Assembly (NCBI GenBank): GCA_017417045.1
Contig: JAFPZZ010000026.1
Location: 1 to 64,000, forward strand
DNA length: 64,000 bases
Source: Bacillota bacterium
GTDB taxonomy: Bacteria > Bacillota > Clostridia > Peptostreptococcales > Anaerovoracaceae
Direction: 5' to 3'
Position 1 is the first letter of the stretch. The number at the start of each line of letters is the position of its first letter. Under the pieces are notes generated by a model. That model searched no databases, was not told the origin of the DNA, and saw nothing but the letters and a program-made list of their open reading frames with translations. Positions 9,714-17,813 of the stretch are shown in pieces. The position numbers were made by a program, and so were the translations under genes.

Positions 9714-9724
9714 ATTATATATCA
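9714..9724 (-). promoter_or_regulatory. TGATATATAAT promoter box for the polymerase pair
   Basis: The minus strand has TGATATATAAT immediately after the ribU terminator and about 51 nt before the TTG start. The -10 hexamer is perfect, but the -35 region falls inside the terminator stem and is poor. It is identical to the box before the LCP gene. Confidence 0.5.
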
Positions 9725-9754
9725 AAAACGCGCACCGGTCTACCAGACGCGCGT
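9723..9754 (-). terminator. Intrinsic terminator after ribU
   Basis: On the minus strand ACGCGC and GCGCGT arms (9728-9754) enclose a 15-nt loop with further pairing (ACCGGT/TCTGGT) and are followed by TTTTT. It lies about 50 nt downstream of the ribU stop and abuts the next promoter. Confidence 0.75.
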
Positions 9755-9800
9755 ATTTTGAGCATCGTTTGCGGATAATGAAGGCCTGACCTTCACTCGC

Positions 9801-10382
9801 CTAGCCCTTCAATACAGGGCTGAGCCTCTTGTAGATCAGCATGGTAACGGCTGAGCTGAGCGCGCCCTTCAAGATGTTGAAAGGCAGGACGCTGTATAGC
9901 ACAACGTCGAGCTTGGTCTCGATGAAGGGGAGGGCCGAGGCGTACATTGCGATGATCCTCTCGAGCGGCATGAAGGATTCGTACAGCGGAAGCATGATGT
10001 AATAGTTCGCGAAGACCGCGACTATTCCCTTGCAGAGGCTTCCGATGACGCAGGCCCTCACGGCGTTCTTCTTGGTCTTGCGGTACTTGTAGATGAGTCC
10101 CGCGGGGAGTACCAGGGCGCTGCCCATGAGGAAGTTCGCGAGCTCTCCCACGCCTCCGGTGGAGCTCCTCATCAGGTAGAGCAGGTTCTTCACGGCCTCT
10201 ATGGCCACTCCCCACCAGGGCCCGTAGGCGAAGGCTCCGATAAGCGCCGGCATGTCGGATATGTCCATCTTCATGTGGGCCGGAGCCAGAGGCACCGGAA
10301 ACTCCAGGAAATGGAGCACGAAGGACACAGCCGTCAGCATGGCTGCTCCCGCCAGCACGCGGGTGCGGTTTCTCTTGTTCAT
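9801..10382 (-). CDS. ribU: Riboflavin ECF transporter S component RibU
   Basis: 193 residues from the ATG at 10382, which follows AAAGGAG by exactly 8 nt; a GTG 18 nt further upstream is in frame but lies inside the terminator hairpin and is less likely. About six hydrophobic helices, the N-terminal MLTAVSFVLHFLEFPVPL and the MKMDISDMPALIGAFAYGP segment are typical of RibU-type S components, which bind riboflavin and work with a shared EcfA/A'/T module encoded elsewhere. The FMN riboswitch directly upstream supports the substrate. Confidence 0.93.
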   Translation of the reverse strand: MNKRNRTRVLAGAAMLTAVSFVLHFLEFPVPLAPAHMKMDISDMPALIGAFAYGPWWGVAIEAVKNLLYLMRSSTGGVGELANFLMGSALVLPAGLIYKYRKTKKNAVRACVIGSLCKGIVAVFANYYIMLPLYESFMPLERIIAMYASALPFIETKLDVVLYSVLPFNILKGALSSAVTMLIYKRLSPVLKG

Positions 10383-10411
10383 AAAAAAAACTCCTTTCAC
10401 GACAAAAGGAG
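10383..10411 (-). terminator. Riboswitch-controlled terminator overlapping the ribU ribosome binding site
   Basis: Minus strand: CTCCTTT, 7-nt loop, AAAGGAG, then eight T. The stem is a perfect 7 bp. The 3' arm AAAGGAG is also the SD of ribU and the T-tract ends at the ATG, so hairpin formation would both stop transcription and hide the SD. Confidence 0.85.
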
Positions 10412-10449
10412 GGCGAAAAAATACTCCGAGCGCGCAGACTCAGAGCGTC

Positions 10450-10558
10450 TTTCTTCTTTCATCCGGACTATACCGTCGGTACCGGAGTTTCACCGGTTCA
10501 TGCCAGAGGCTCGCAGACTATACTGCCGGTGGGGAATCCCGCCCCGCCCTGAAGAAAT
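10450..10558 (-). ncRNA. FMN riboswitch (RFN element)
   Basis: Minus strand shows the RFN core: P1 arms TTTCTTC (10552-10558) and GAAGAAA (10450-10456), the conserved GGGCGGGGCGGGATTCCCC then ACCGGCAGTA, and CCGGTACCGACGGTATAGTC ending CCGGATG. It lies between a sigmaA promoter and a terminator/SD hairpin before ribU, so FMN is expected to switch the gene off. Confidence 0.96.
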
Positions 10559-10573
10559 ATATGATATGTGAAA

Positions 10574-10602
10574 AGTATAGCCCCAGCGGAGGGATATGTA
10601 AA
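10574..10602 (-). promoter_or_regulatory. SigmaA promoter of the FMN riboswitch-ribU unit
   Basis: Minus strand TTTACA (10597-10602), 17-bp spacer, TATACT (10574-10579), placed about 16 nt before the start of the riboswitch. Confidence 0.8.
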
Positions 10603-10661
10603 CAGTTATTTCGCTGATCTCGCAGGGCCGGGAGCCGACAGCGGTCCAAGGATCCTCTCCC

Positions 10662-11423
10662 CTACGGCTTCACCGACCTCATCGCCAGCATGGTCGGAAC
10701 GTTCAGCTCGTGCAGGCGTCCCTCACCGTTCGTATCCTCGTAGAGCGCCGTGAGTATGAAGCCGGCCTCGAGCTGGCCGCCTATCTGCTCCTCTAGAGTA
10801 TGGGAGAACTGCACGCCGCAGTCCGCCTCCGCGAGCTGCCTCATCTGCTCCGGATCCGAAAGTGGATCGAACGGCAGATGGTTCACTATGCGCTCCTCAT
10901 CGTCGTCCACAAGGTAATTCACGAAGTGATCGGTCCCCGAGAGCAGTATCCCGCCGCTTCTCAGCACGCGGAAGCACTCCCTCCACACGTGCCTTACGTC
11001 GCGTACGTAGCAGTTTGAGACCGGATGGAAGACAATATCAAATTCGCCGTCGTCAAAAGGCAGGCGCTCGGTCATGTCGCCCCGGAGTATCCGTATATCA
11101 TAGCCCTCGCGCTCCGCTACGGCGCGATCGCTTTCGAGCTGCTTTTCGGAATAGTCCAAAACCGTGCATTTGGCGCCGAGAGCCGCGAAGATCGGCATCT
11201 GCTGTCCTCCGCCGCTCGCGAGACCGAGGATCTTTCTTCCCCTGATCTCTCCGCCGAACCATTCGTGCGGCACGTATCTGGTCGGGGTGAGCTTGACGTC
11301 CCACTCCCCTTTCAGGGCCTTCGCAAAGGTCTCGCGGTCTATGGGCCTCCCCCATTCCCAGCCTTCTTCTACCCAGCGGTCAATGGTCTCGGCGTTTATG
11401 TCGGTGTATTTTACGGAGCTCAA
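10662..11423 (-). CDS. Class I SAM-dependent methyltransferase
   Basis: 253 residues. SAM-binding motif I is ILGLASGGGQQMPIFAALGA (about 75-94); acidic motif II is VLDYSEKQLE; RGDMTERLPFDDGEFDIVFHP and the FRVLRSGGILL strand complete the type-11 fold. Substrate unknown; the family includes small-molecule and rRNA/quinone methylases. The start is a TTG behind AAGAAGGGA. It lies just downstream of tRNA-Thr and its hairpin. Confidence 0.85.
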   Translation of the reverse strand: MSSVKYTDINAETIDRWVEEGWEWGRPIDRETFAKALKGEWDVKLTPTRYVPHEWFGGEIRGRKILGLASGGGQQMPIFAALGAKCTVLDYSEKQLESDRAVAEREGYDIRILRGDMTERLPFDDGEFDIVFHPVSNCYVRDVRHVWRECFRVLRSGGILLSGTDHFVNYLVDDDEERIVNHLPFDPLSDPEQMRQLAEADCGVQFSHTLEEQIGGQLEAGFILTALYEDTNGEGRLHELNVPTMLAMRSVKP

Positions 11424-11447
11424 GGCTATGTCCCTTCTTGGTAAACT

Positions 11448-11475
11448 AAGACCCCTTGATATCTCAAGGGGTCTT
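11448..11475 (-). terminator. Strong hairpin after tRNA-Thr (weak U tract)
   Basis: A perfect inverted repeat with 12-bp arms (AAGACCCCTTGA and its complement) and a 4-nt loop, starting 3 nt after the CCA end. The following minus-strand sequence AGTTTACC has a poor T run, so it may be a leaky terminator or a processing hairpin between the tRNA and the methyltransferase gene. Confidence 0.55.
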
Positions 11476-11478
11476 CAG

Positions 11479-11554
<76 letters not shown>

Positions 11555-11560
11555 ATATGC

Positions 11561-11581
11561 GGCGTCGCGACTTGCGACGCC
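11561..11581 (-). other. Perfect hairpin in the tRNA-Thr 5' leader
   Basis: Minus strand GGCGTCGC, 5-nt loop, GCGACGCC: an 8-bp perfect stem between the promoter and the mature 5' end of the tRNA. Confidence 0.7.
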
Positions 11582-11585
11582 ATTT

Positions 11586-11614
11586 ATTATATCCAAGGAA
11601 TATATCGCCGTCAA
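11586..11614 (-). promoter_or_regulatory. SigmaA promoter of tRNA-Thr
   Basis: Minus strand TTGACG (11609-11614), 17-bp spacer, TATAAT (11586-11591), about 30 nt upstream of the mature tRNA. Confidence 0.85.
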
Positions 11615-11658
11615 CCTTTTTGTTTTCCAAGCGCGAAAAATTCAAGGCATGCGGGCTC

Positions 11659-12090
11659 TCAGCACTGCTTTTTGAAGTCGAGCAGATTGATGCCTATCTC
11701 CTCGTCGCGGGTACGCTCCACGCGGCCTTCTATGACGCGTATGACCATTTCGCAGGTGCAGCTGATGACGGCGCGGTTCAAGTGCCCTCCGAAGGCTCTT
11801 CCCTTGTCGTCTCCGGCGATCATGTGGATGTGCGCGTAGTACTTCCCGTCCATGACGGTGATGGTGCCCGTCAGAGACGCGATCTCAAAGGCTCCCTGAA
11901 AGCTGTTGGCGTGATAGCGCTTCTCGGCGAGATCGTAGACGCCCACAGTAAAATCATCGGTGGCGCCTAGGGCGCTCACCTCCGCGAGCTTGACGTTCTC
12001 CGCGAGGGCTACCTTTTCGAGCTGTTCCAGCAGTTCCTCTCCCCTGTTCATGCGGACTATTATGGTGTCGGCGAATCTTCTGTATTCCAT
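11659..12090 (-). CDS. PPC/DUF296 domain protein
   Basis: 143 residues covering a single PPC domain. Core features are RMNRGEELLEQLEKVALAENVKLAEVSALGA, the metal-site-like HIHMIAGDDKGRAFGGHLN and a C-terminal strand EMVIRVIEG. In plants the fold is fused to AT-hooks; bacterial single-domain members are of uncertain function, often called DNA-binding without proof. SD AAGGAGG precedes the ATG. It is separated from tex by about 150 nt. Confidence 0.88.
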   Translation of the reverse strand: MEYRRFADTIIVRMNRGEELLEQLEKVALAENVKLAEVSALGATDDFTVGVYDLAEKRYHANSFQGAFEIASLTGTITVMDGKYYAHIHMIAGDDKGRAFGGHLNRAVISCTCEMVIRVIEGRVERTRDEEIGINLLDFKKQC

Positions 12091-12238
12091 GATCTTGCCT
12101 CCTTATTTAAAGATACTGGGCTTAAAGATACCGGATTTTTAAAGAAACCGGGCCGCGGCGGTCTGTGGCGCATCGCGTTATTCGGCCGCCCAGCCGCGGA
12201 TCGCATTAAGCCGCTGCTAAGCCGCGTACCGATCCATC

Positions 12239-14410
12239 CTATGCCTTTACCGGGCGGCCCTTGCCGGACGCCTGCTTTATCGAAAGGGATATCCTGCGCT
12301 TCTGCGCGTCGGCCTCCAGCACGATAACGTCGACCACGTCTCCTACGGACAGGACCTCCGACGGGTGCTTTATGAACCTGTCCGCGATCTGCGATACGTG
12401 TACCAGTCCGTCCTGATGCACGCCTATATCAACGAAAGCCCCGAAGTCCACGACGTTCCTGACAGTGCCCTTGAGCTTCATGCCGGGCTTAAGATCGCTG
12501 AGCTCGAGCACGTCGGTCCTGAGCACCACAGGGGGAAGCTCCTCCCTGGGATCCCTGCCGGGCTTTATGAGCTCATCCGCTATGTCCATGAGAGTGGGGA
12601 GCCCGACCCCGCACTGCGCGGCAAGCTTTTCGCTGCCAAGCCTCGCCATGCGGTCTTTAAGGCCACTCAGTTCTCCCGTCCGCAGCTCCTCTTCGCCGTA
12701 GCCGGTGAGCGAGAGCAGCTTTCTGGCCGCGTCGTAGCTCTCCGGATGCACAGCCGTGCCGTCGAGCAGCTCGCTCCCGCCGTGTATCCTGAGAAAGCCC
12801 GCGCACTGCTCGAAGGCCTTGGGTCCGAGGCCTTTGACCTTTGAGAGCTCCTTCCTGCTTTTGAACGGGCCGTTCTCCTTCCTGTAGCTCACCAGGTTCG
12901 CGGCAGTGGCCTTTCCGAGGCCCGCGACCCTGAGCAGAAGGGCGGCAGAAGCTGTGTTCGCATCGACCCCGACCGAGTTGACGCAGTCCTCGACGACTCC
13001 GTCCAGCGCCGCGGCGAGCCTGGCCTGCGGCATATCGTGCTGGTACTGACCCACGCCTATAGCCATGGGATCTATCTTAACGAGCTCGGCCAGCGGATCC
13101 TGCAGCCTTCTGGCGATGGATACGGCCGACCTGAGATTGACGTCGAGCTCCGGGAACTCAGCCGCGCCCGCCTCAGACGCGCTGTATACAGAGGCCCCGG
13201 CCTCGTTAACTATCGCGTAGCCCACGCGGCCGCCGCCAAGGCGCTTCAGCATATCCGCAGCCATGCTCTCGGTCTCCCGCGAGGCTGTGCCGTTTCCTAT
13301 GGCTATATCCCGGACACCGTGCCTGGCTATGAGGGCAGTGAGTTTTTTGATCGCCTCCTCGCGCTTAGCCTCGCTGAAGGTCGGATAGACCACGGCCGTG
13401 TCGAGAAGCCTCCCTGTGCCGTCCACGACCGCCACCTTGCAGCCGTTGCGATAGCCCGGATCGAGCCCCATGGTCACCCTTCCCCTTATCGGGGCCTGCA
13501 TGAGCAGGGGCTTTAGGTTCAGAGCGAAGGTCTTTATGGCGCCTTCGTTTGCCATATCCGTCAGATCCGAGCGTAGCTCCCTTTCGAGCGAGGGGAATAT
13601 GAGCCTCTCCCAGGCGTCGCGCGAGGCGGCCCTTACGAGCTCCGAGCATGCTCCGCTTCCTCTGACCCATCGCGCAGAGAGCCTTTCCACGGCCGAGTCC
13701 TGATCCGCGTCAAGCGAGACCTTCAGCATGCCCTCCTTCTCTCCGCGGTTCAGCGCAAGCACCTGATGGCCAGCCAGCCTGGATACCGGCTGCGAAAAAT
13801 CGTAATAGAGCCTGTATACCGAATCCTCATCCGCAGCGGCTTTGCTAACGATCCTGCCATGGCTTTTGATATATCTCCTGAGATCTTCCCTGCTCTCCGC
13901 GTCGTCGGAGATGGTCTCCGCTATTATATCCGAAGCCCCGGACAGGGCCTCTGCTTCGTCTGCCGGGCCGTTCTCGGTCCCTATATATGGCTGCGCGAGC
14001 TCCGCAGGATCGGAGCCTCCCTGCAGCATTACAGCAGCCGCGAGGGGCTCAAGGCCCTTCTCCCGCGCTGCGGAAGCGCGTGTGCGCCTCTTGGGCTTGT
14101 AGGGTCTGTAAAGATCCTCTATCCTCGCGAGCGTCTCGGCTTCTTCTATCTCTTTCGACAGCTCCGTCGTGAGCTTCCCCTGCTCCTCTATCGAGGCCAG
14201 TACGCTGCTCTTCCTCTCCTCTAGCCCGCGAAGGTATTCGAGACGCTGCGCGAGCTGCCTTAGCGCGGAGTCGTCCATGCTTCCGTGCAGCTCCTTGCGG
14301 TAGCGCGCGATGAAGGGAATGGTGTTGCCCTCGTCTATCAGTTTTATGACGTTCTTCGCGTGATCCGGCCTTACGCCGAGCTCCGACGCTATCTTTTCGT
14401 ATATCTCCAT
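12239..14410 (-). CDS. tex: Tex family RNA-binding transcription accessory protein
   Basis: 723 residues, full length. In order: N-terminal helical Tex domain, YqgF/RNase H-like domain beginning VTMGLDPGYRNGCKVAVVD (about 310-330), helix-hairpin-helix region (TASAALLLRVAGLGKATAANL and SRKELSKVKGLGPKAFEQ), and a C-terminal S1 domain (LKPGMKLKGTVRNVVDFGAFVDIG, about 640-715). The family binds structured RNA and associates with transcription-translation complexes. The SD CAGGGAG precedes the ATG. It is downstream of sigH but separated from it by a terminator. Confidence 0.96.
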   Translation of the reverse strand: MEIYEKIASELGVRPDHAKNVIKLIDEGNTIPFIARYRKELHGSMDDSALRQLAQRLEYLRGLEERKSSVLASIEEQGKLTTELSKEIEEAETLARIEDLYRPYKPKRRTRASAAREKGLEPLAAAVMLQGGSDPAELAQPYIGTENGPADEAEALSGASDIIAETISDDAESREDLRRYIKSHGRIVSKAAADEDSVYRLYYDFSQPVSRLAGHQVLALNRGEKEGMLKVSLDADQDSAVERLSARWVRGSGACSELVRAASRDAWERLIFPSLERELRSDLTDMANEGAIKTFALNLKPLLMQAPIRGRVTMGLDPGYRNGCKVAVVDGTGRLLDTAVVYPTFSEAKREEAIKKLTALIARHGVRDIAIGNGTASRETESMAADMLKRLGGGRVGYAIVNEAGASVYSASEAGAAEFPELDVNLRSAVSIARRLQDPLAELVKIDPMAIGVGQYQHDMPQARLAAALDGVVEDCVNSVGVDANTASAALLLRVAGLGKATAANLVSYRKENGPFKSRKELSKVKGLGPKAFEQCAGFLRIHGGSELLDGTAVHPESYDAARKLLSLTGYGEEELRTGELSGLKDRMARLGSEKLAAQCGVGLPTLMDIADELIKPGRDPREELPPVVLRTDVLELSDLKPGMKLKGTVRNVVDFGAFVDIGVHQDGLVHVSQIADRFIKHPSEVLSVGDVVDVIVLEADAQKRRISLSIKQASGKGRPVKA

Positions 14411-14490
14411 ATTAGGGCTCCCTGGAGGGGCTTATACCTTTTCGGCCCCGCGCAGCTGCGCAGGCGCAGATTGCCCTCCGTTTAAGGAAA

Positions 14491-14518
14491 CCGCGGACGC
14501 TTACAGCGTTTTCCGCGG
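14491..14518 (-). terminator. Terminator hairpin after sigH
   Basis: Minus strand CCGCGG, a 2-nt bulge, ACGCT-GTA-AGCGT, CCGCGG, then TTTCCTT: about 11 bp of stem and a short T run directly after the sigH stop. Confidence 0.65.
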
Positions 14519-15121
14519 CTATATCATCTTTTTGATCTTGCTTCTGATGCGCTGCATGGCGTTGTCGATCTGCTTGGGCGTCTTGCCCATACTCTCCGCT
14601 ATGCTACGGTAATCTCCGCCCTCGAGCAGCGCCGTCAGGACCTCCCGCTCGAAGCCGCTGAAGCTCTTGCTTTCCGGGCCTATGAGCTTTTCGAGCTCAA
14701 GGGACAGATACGTGGCCTCCGGGTCAGAATCCGGACCGGCCGCGATCATGTCGCCGAGCGTCCTCTCCTCCTCGTCCTCAGGCCCTATCGGAAGGTCCAG
14801 CGAGAAGGCCTCGTTCAGGGGCTTATATTTATTCCTCGAGGCGCTCTTTACTGCGCTGATTATGCGCGTGTTTATGCAGAGCTCGGCGTAGGTGGCGAAA
14901 CTTGCGCCTCTCGACGGATCGTAGCTCCTTATGGCCTTGAAGAGGCCTATCATGCCCTCCTGGACTATATCGTCGTGCTCCGCGCCCAGCATAAAATAGA
15001 GGCGTGCCTTGACGCGCACGCTCTCCTTGTATCTAGAGTAGAGCTCGTCCTCGGCCTCTCTTTCGCCCGAGGACGCTCTCTCCCAAAGCTGTTCGTCTGT
15101 AAGCTCTTTAAGCTCCGTCAT
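14519..15121 (-). CDS. sigH: RNA polymerase sigma factor SigH (sporulation/transition phase)
   Basis: 200 residues. Region 2 (EDELYSRYKESVRVKARLYF...DDIVQEGMIGLFKAIRSYDP...FATYAELCINTRI) and region 4 (FEREVLTALLEGGDYRSIAESMGKTPKQIDNAMQRIRSKIKK) are intact. SigH drives early sporulation and transition-state genes; in Clostridia it is held by Spo0A-linked control. It overlaps the end of rlmB by 4 nt (ATGA), reproducing the Bacillus rlmB-(yacP)-sigH order but without yacP. Confidence 0.95.
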   Translation of the reverse strand: MTELKELTDEQLWERASSGEREAEDELYSRYKESVRVKARLYFMLGAEHDDIVQEGMIGLFKAIRSYDPSRGASFATYAELCINTRIISAVKSASRNKYKPLNEAFSLDLPIGPEDEEERTLGDMIAAGPDSDPEATYLSLELEKLIGPESKSFSGFEREVLTALLEGGDYRSIAESMGKTPKQIDNAMQRIRSKIKKMI

Positions 15122-16254
15122 AAAACATCCGATCCGGGGACTTCTTCGGTCTCCGCGGCTTCATCTTCGCGAGCTTCCTCCGCGGCAGCGGCGGCCGTCC
15201 TCTGCCTCTCGGCCTCGTAGAGCACCACCGCGGCGGCGTTCGAGGCGTTGAGCGAATTTACCCTTCCCTTCATGGGTATAGATACGCAAAGGTCGCACTT
15301 CTCCTTTATGAGCCTGGAGACTCCTCTGCCTTCTCCCCCTATGACGAGGGCGAGAGCTCCGCTGAGATCAGCCTCGGAATAAGGCTCGCCGTCCATATCT
15401 ACGGCGGCTATCCAAAGGCCTCTTTCCTTTAGCTCGTCTATGGCGGAGGCGAGGTTTCCGACCTTGGCCACGGGAACGTATTCTATCGCTCCGGCGCTGG
15501 CCTTGGCGACCGTCTCGGTGAGGCTCACGGACCTTCTGGAGGGGATGACCACTCCGTGGGCTCCAGCTCCGTCGGCGCTTCTTAATATGGCGCCGAGGTT
15601 GTGCGGGTCCTCGAGCCCGTCCAGAAGCACGACGAGGGGAGCTTCTCCCTTCTCATCCGCCGCGTCCAGTATATCCTCGAGCTCCGCGTAGGCGTGGGCC
15701 GCGGCGTAGGCGGCGACGCCCTGATGAGGCCTTCCGGGAGCCAGCTTGTCCAGGACTATCTTGTCGACGTACTGCAGCTGTATGCCCTCCTCGCGGGCCA
15801 TGGCGGCGATCTTCTTGATCGAGCCCTCCCCGTCCTTCTGCATGAGTATCCTGTCTATGGTGCGGCCGCTCTTGATGGCCTCTGCGACGGGATTCCTGCC
15901 TATGAGCAGGTTGGGATTTTCCTGAAAGCCCCCGTCGTCAGCGTAGGTGCGGGACGAAGCATCCCTGCCGGCGTAGCCGCGGGAAGCCCTCTCTCTATCC
16001 GCGAAAGCGCGCGAAGACATGCCCGCTTCGGCGCGGCCTGCCCTGCTGCCTTCCGTATAGGAACGGCGTTTGCCTGCCTCGCCTTTGGCGCCTGGGGCGT
16101 ACGAGCTCTTTCCCTGCGCCTCCTTGGCGCGGCTGCTCCTGGTGCTTCGCTCCATTCTCGGCGCCGAGCCCCTCGATGCCGCGTGCGCAGAGCGCGTATT
16201 CTTTCCGCTGCGGGATCTTTCGCCCTGATAGCGCGGATTATCTCTCTTAGCCAT
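15118..16254 (-). CDS. rlmB: 23S rRNA (guanosine-2'-O)-methyltransferase RlmB, SpoU family, with Arg/Ser/Gly-rich N-terminus
   Basis: 378 residues from the ATG at 16254, chosen because it follows AGAAGGA and overlaps folA by 8 nt; an in-frame start 42 nt further upstream is possible. Residues 1-115 are Arg/Ser/Gly/Ala-rich and repetitive. The core begins NLLIGRNPVAEAIKSGRTID, with the SpoU signatures LDGLEDPHNLGAILRSADGAGAHG, LVIGGEGRGVSRLIKEKCD and VSIPMKGRVNSLNASNAAAVVLYE (trefoil-knot SAM site). A C-terminal acidic tail of about 25 residues follows. The probable target is G2251 of 23S rRNA. Confidence 0.93.
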   Translation of the reverse strand: MAKRDNPRYQGERSRSGKNTRSAHAASRGSAPRMERSTRSSRAKEAQGKSSYAPGAKGEAGKRRSYTEGSRAGRAEAGMSSRAFADRERASRGYAGRDASSRTYADDGGFQENPNLLIGRNPVAEAIKSGRTIDRILMQKDGEGSIKKIAAMAREEGIQLQYVDKIVLDKLAPGRPHQGVAAYAAAHAYAELEDILDAADEKGEAPLVVLLDGLEDPHNLGAILRSADGAGAHGVVIPSRRSVSLTETVAKASAGAIEYVPVAKVGNLASAIDELKERGLWIAAVDMDGEPYSEADLSGALALVIGGEGRGVSRLIKEKCDLCVSIPMKGRVNSLNASNAAAVVLYEAERQRTAAAAAEEAREDEAAETEEVPGSDVL

Positions 16255-16756
16255 TCTTTTTATAAGTCCTTCTGTAGTATCTGAGCTCGCCCTCAAAGTA
16301 CGGACCGAGCTCCTGCGTTATATGGAAGCGGCTCTTATACTCCGGGAAGAAACTGTCGGCTTCAGCGGCCTCAGTCTGCACCTCGGTGATGACGAGCGAG
16401 TCGCACTCGTCTATGAAGAGCCTGTATATGGCCTCTCCCCCGCTGAGCACGGCTTCGTCCATGAGGCCCTTCTCATCGAGGTAGTCAAGCAGCCTTTCCG
16501 GGGTGCTCCTCACGGCAAACACGTAGCCACCCTTGAGTTCCTCCTCGCATTCGGGGATGGACGAAGAAAGGATCACGTTGTTCCTCCCGGGAAGGGGCCT
16601 CCCCTTGGGGAAGGACAGCAGAGTATTCTTTCCTGCCACTATAGTCTTTCCCCTGGTCTGCTTCCTGTAGAAGCCTAGATCCTCGGGCAGGCTGAAGAGC
16701 AGCCTGTTCTCAAAACCTATGGCTCTGTTTTTGTCTATGCATACGAGCGCTTTCAA
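16247..16756 (-). CDS. folA: Dihydrofolate reductase
   Basis: 169 residues. MKALVCIDKNRAIGFENRLLFSLPEDLGFYRKQT contains the usual N-terminal strand, the substrate-binding acidic residue in LPEDLGFYR and the NADPH-binding start; GKTIVAGKNTLLSFP and VLSGGEAIYRLFIDECDSLVITEV follow. It reduces dihydrofolate made by ThyA; thyA lies directly upstream, separated by a 159-bp inverted-repeat element. Confidence 0.95.
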   Translation of the reverse strand: MKALVCIDKNRAIGFENRLLFSLPEDLGFYRKQTRGKTIVAGKNTLLSFPKGRPLPGRNNVILSSSIPECEEELKGGYVFAVRSTPERLLDYLDEKGLMDEAVLSGGEAIYRLFIDECDSLVITEVQTEAAEADSFFPEYKSRFHITQELGPYFEGELRYYRRTYKKNG

Positions 16757-16814
16757 TGCACACCTCTGACTAAAACGTGAAACAGATGCAGATAAAACTC
16801 GTTTGTGGATATAT

Positions 16815-16973
16815 GAAAGAGCTCCTTTGATATGTTCCAGACACGCCTACGCTCTTCACGCTGAGCCTCTGCGCCCATCGTTTTCGACCCTCTTTCATCG
16901 GGTCTCAAACACTGGGCTTGAGTCTCGACTACGCTCCGGCAAAGTGTCTGTCACACATCACAGGAGCTCTTTC
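16815..16973 (-). repeat. 159-bp long-hairpin/MITE-like inverted-repeat element between thyA and folA
   Basis: The two ends are 30-bp inverted repeats (16815-16844 and 16944-16973) matching at 26 of 30 positions, both beginning GAAAGAGCTCCT when read inwards. The symmetry continues inside: GAGCCTC...GCCCA on one side matches GAGACTCAAGCCCA on the other, and a GACCC/GGGTC hairpin (16886-16904) sits at the centre. No ORF is present. It fills almost the whole thyA-folA gap and could be a small non-autonomous transposon or a structured RNA element. Confidence 0.65.
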
Positions 16974-16979
16974 GCATTT

Positions 16980-17813
16980 TTACACCGCTACCGGTATCCC
17001 CTTGATCTGCTCGCCCTTCTGGTAGTCGATGAGCTTGAAATCGTCGACGGTGAAGTCGTAGAAATCCTTGATCTCAGGATTGATCCAGAGCTTCGGGGCG
17101 GGATAGGTCGGGCGCTGTATGAGCTCCTCGATTATCGGAAGATGCCTGTCGTAGATATGGGCGTCGGATATGACGTGGATGAGCTCTCCGGCCTCTAGGC
17201 CTGAGACCTGCGCCATCATGTGCACGAGCACGGCGTACTGGCACACGTTCCAGGCGTTCGCGGCGAGTATGTCCTGCGAGCGCTGGTTGAGTATGGCGTT
17301 GAGCTTATTGCCAACCACGTTGAAGGTCATGGAGTAGGCGCAGGGCTCGAGAGCCATCTCGTGCAGATCCTCGAAGTTGAAGAGGTTCGTGAGTATGCGC
17401 CTCGAGTAGCGGTCGTTCTTCAGGCACCAGAGGACGTTGTCCACCTGGTCCATCTCGCCGCCCTTGAAGATGTACTTCTTCTGCATCTGGTAGCCGTAGG
17501 CCTTGCCTATGCTGCCGTTTTCGTCGGCCCATGCGTCCCAGATGTGACCCTTGAGGTCCTTAATATTGTTGCTCTTTTTCTGCCAGATCCAGAGCAGCTC
17601 GTCAACGCAGGTCTTGAAGGGAACGGGCCTGAGCGTGAGCGCAGGGAATTCCTCGGAAAGATCGTATCGGTTGATCACTCCAAACACTTTTTTGGTGTGC
17701 GCGGGCTCGTTGGTATCCGCCCATCTGGCCCTCACCTGCTGGCCCTCGGTGGAAAAGCCCTCGTCGAGGACCCTTCTGCACATACTGATGAAGAGATCGT
17801 CAGCCTTGCTCAT
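16980..17813 (-). CDS. thyA: Thymidylate synthase ThyA
   Basis: 277 residues from the ATG at 17813, which overlaps the MFS gene stop (ATGA); the long upstream in-frame extension is antisense-like and is rejected. Motifs: FKTCVDELLWIWQKKSNN, the AYGYQ region, the LEPCAYSMTFNVVGNKLNAILNQRSQDILAANAWNVCQYA block with ALEPCAYSMTF carrying the active-site Cys, and DAHIYDRHLPIIEEL. It makes dTMP from dUMP using methylene-tetrahydrofolate. The usual C-terminal APVAV-like end is present as KGIPVAV. Confidence 0.95.
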   Translation of the reverse strand: MSKADDLFISMCRRVLDEGFSTEGQQVRARWADTNEPAHTKKVFGVINRYDLSEEFPALTLRPVPFKTCVDELLWIWQKKSNNIKDLKGHIWDAWADENGSIGKAYGYQMQKKYIFKGGEMDQVDNVLWCLKNDRYSRRILTNLFNFEDLHEMALEPCAYSMTFNVVGNKLNAILNQRSQDILAANAWNVCQYAVLVHMMAQVSGLEAGELIHVISDAHIYDRHLPIIEELIQRPTYPAPKLWINPEIKDFYDFTVDDFKLIDYQKGEQIKGIPVAV

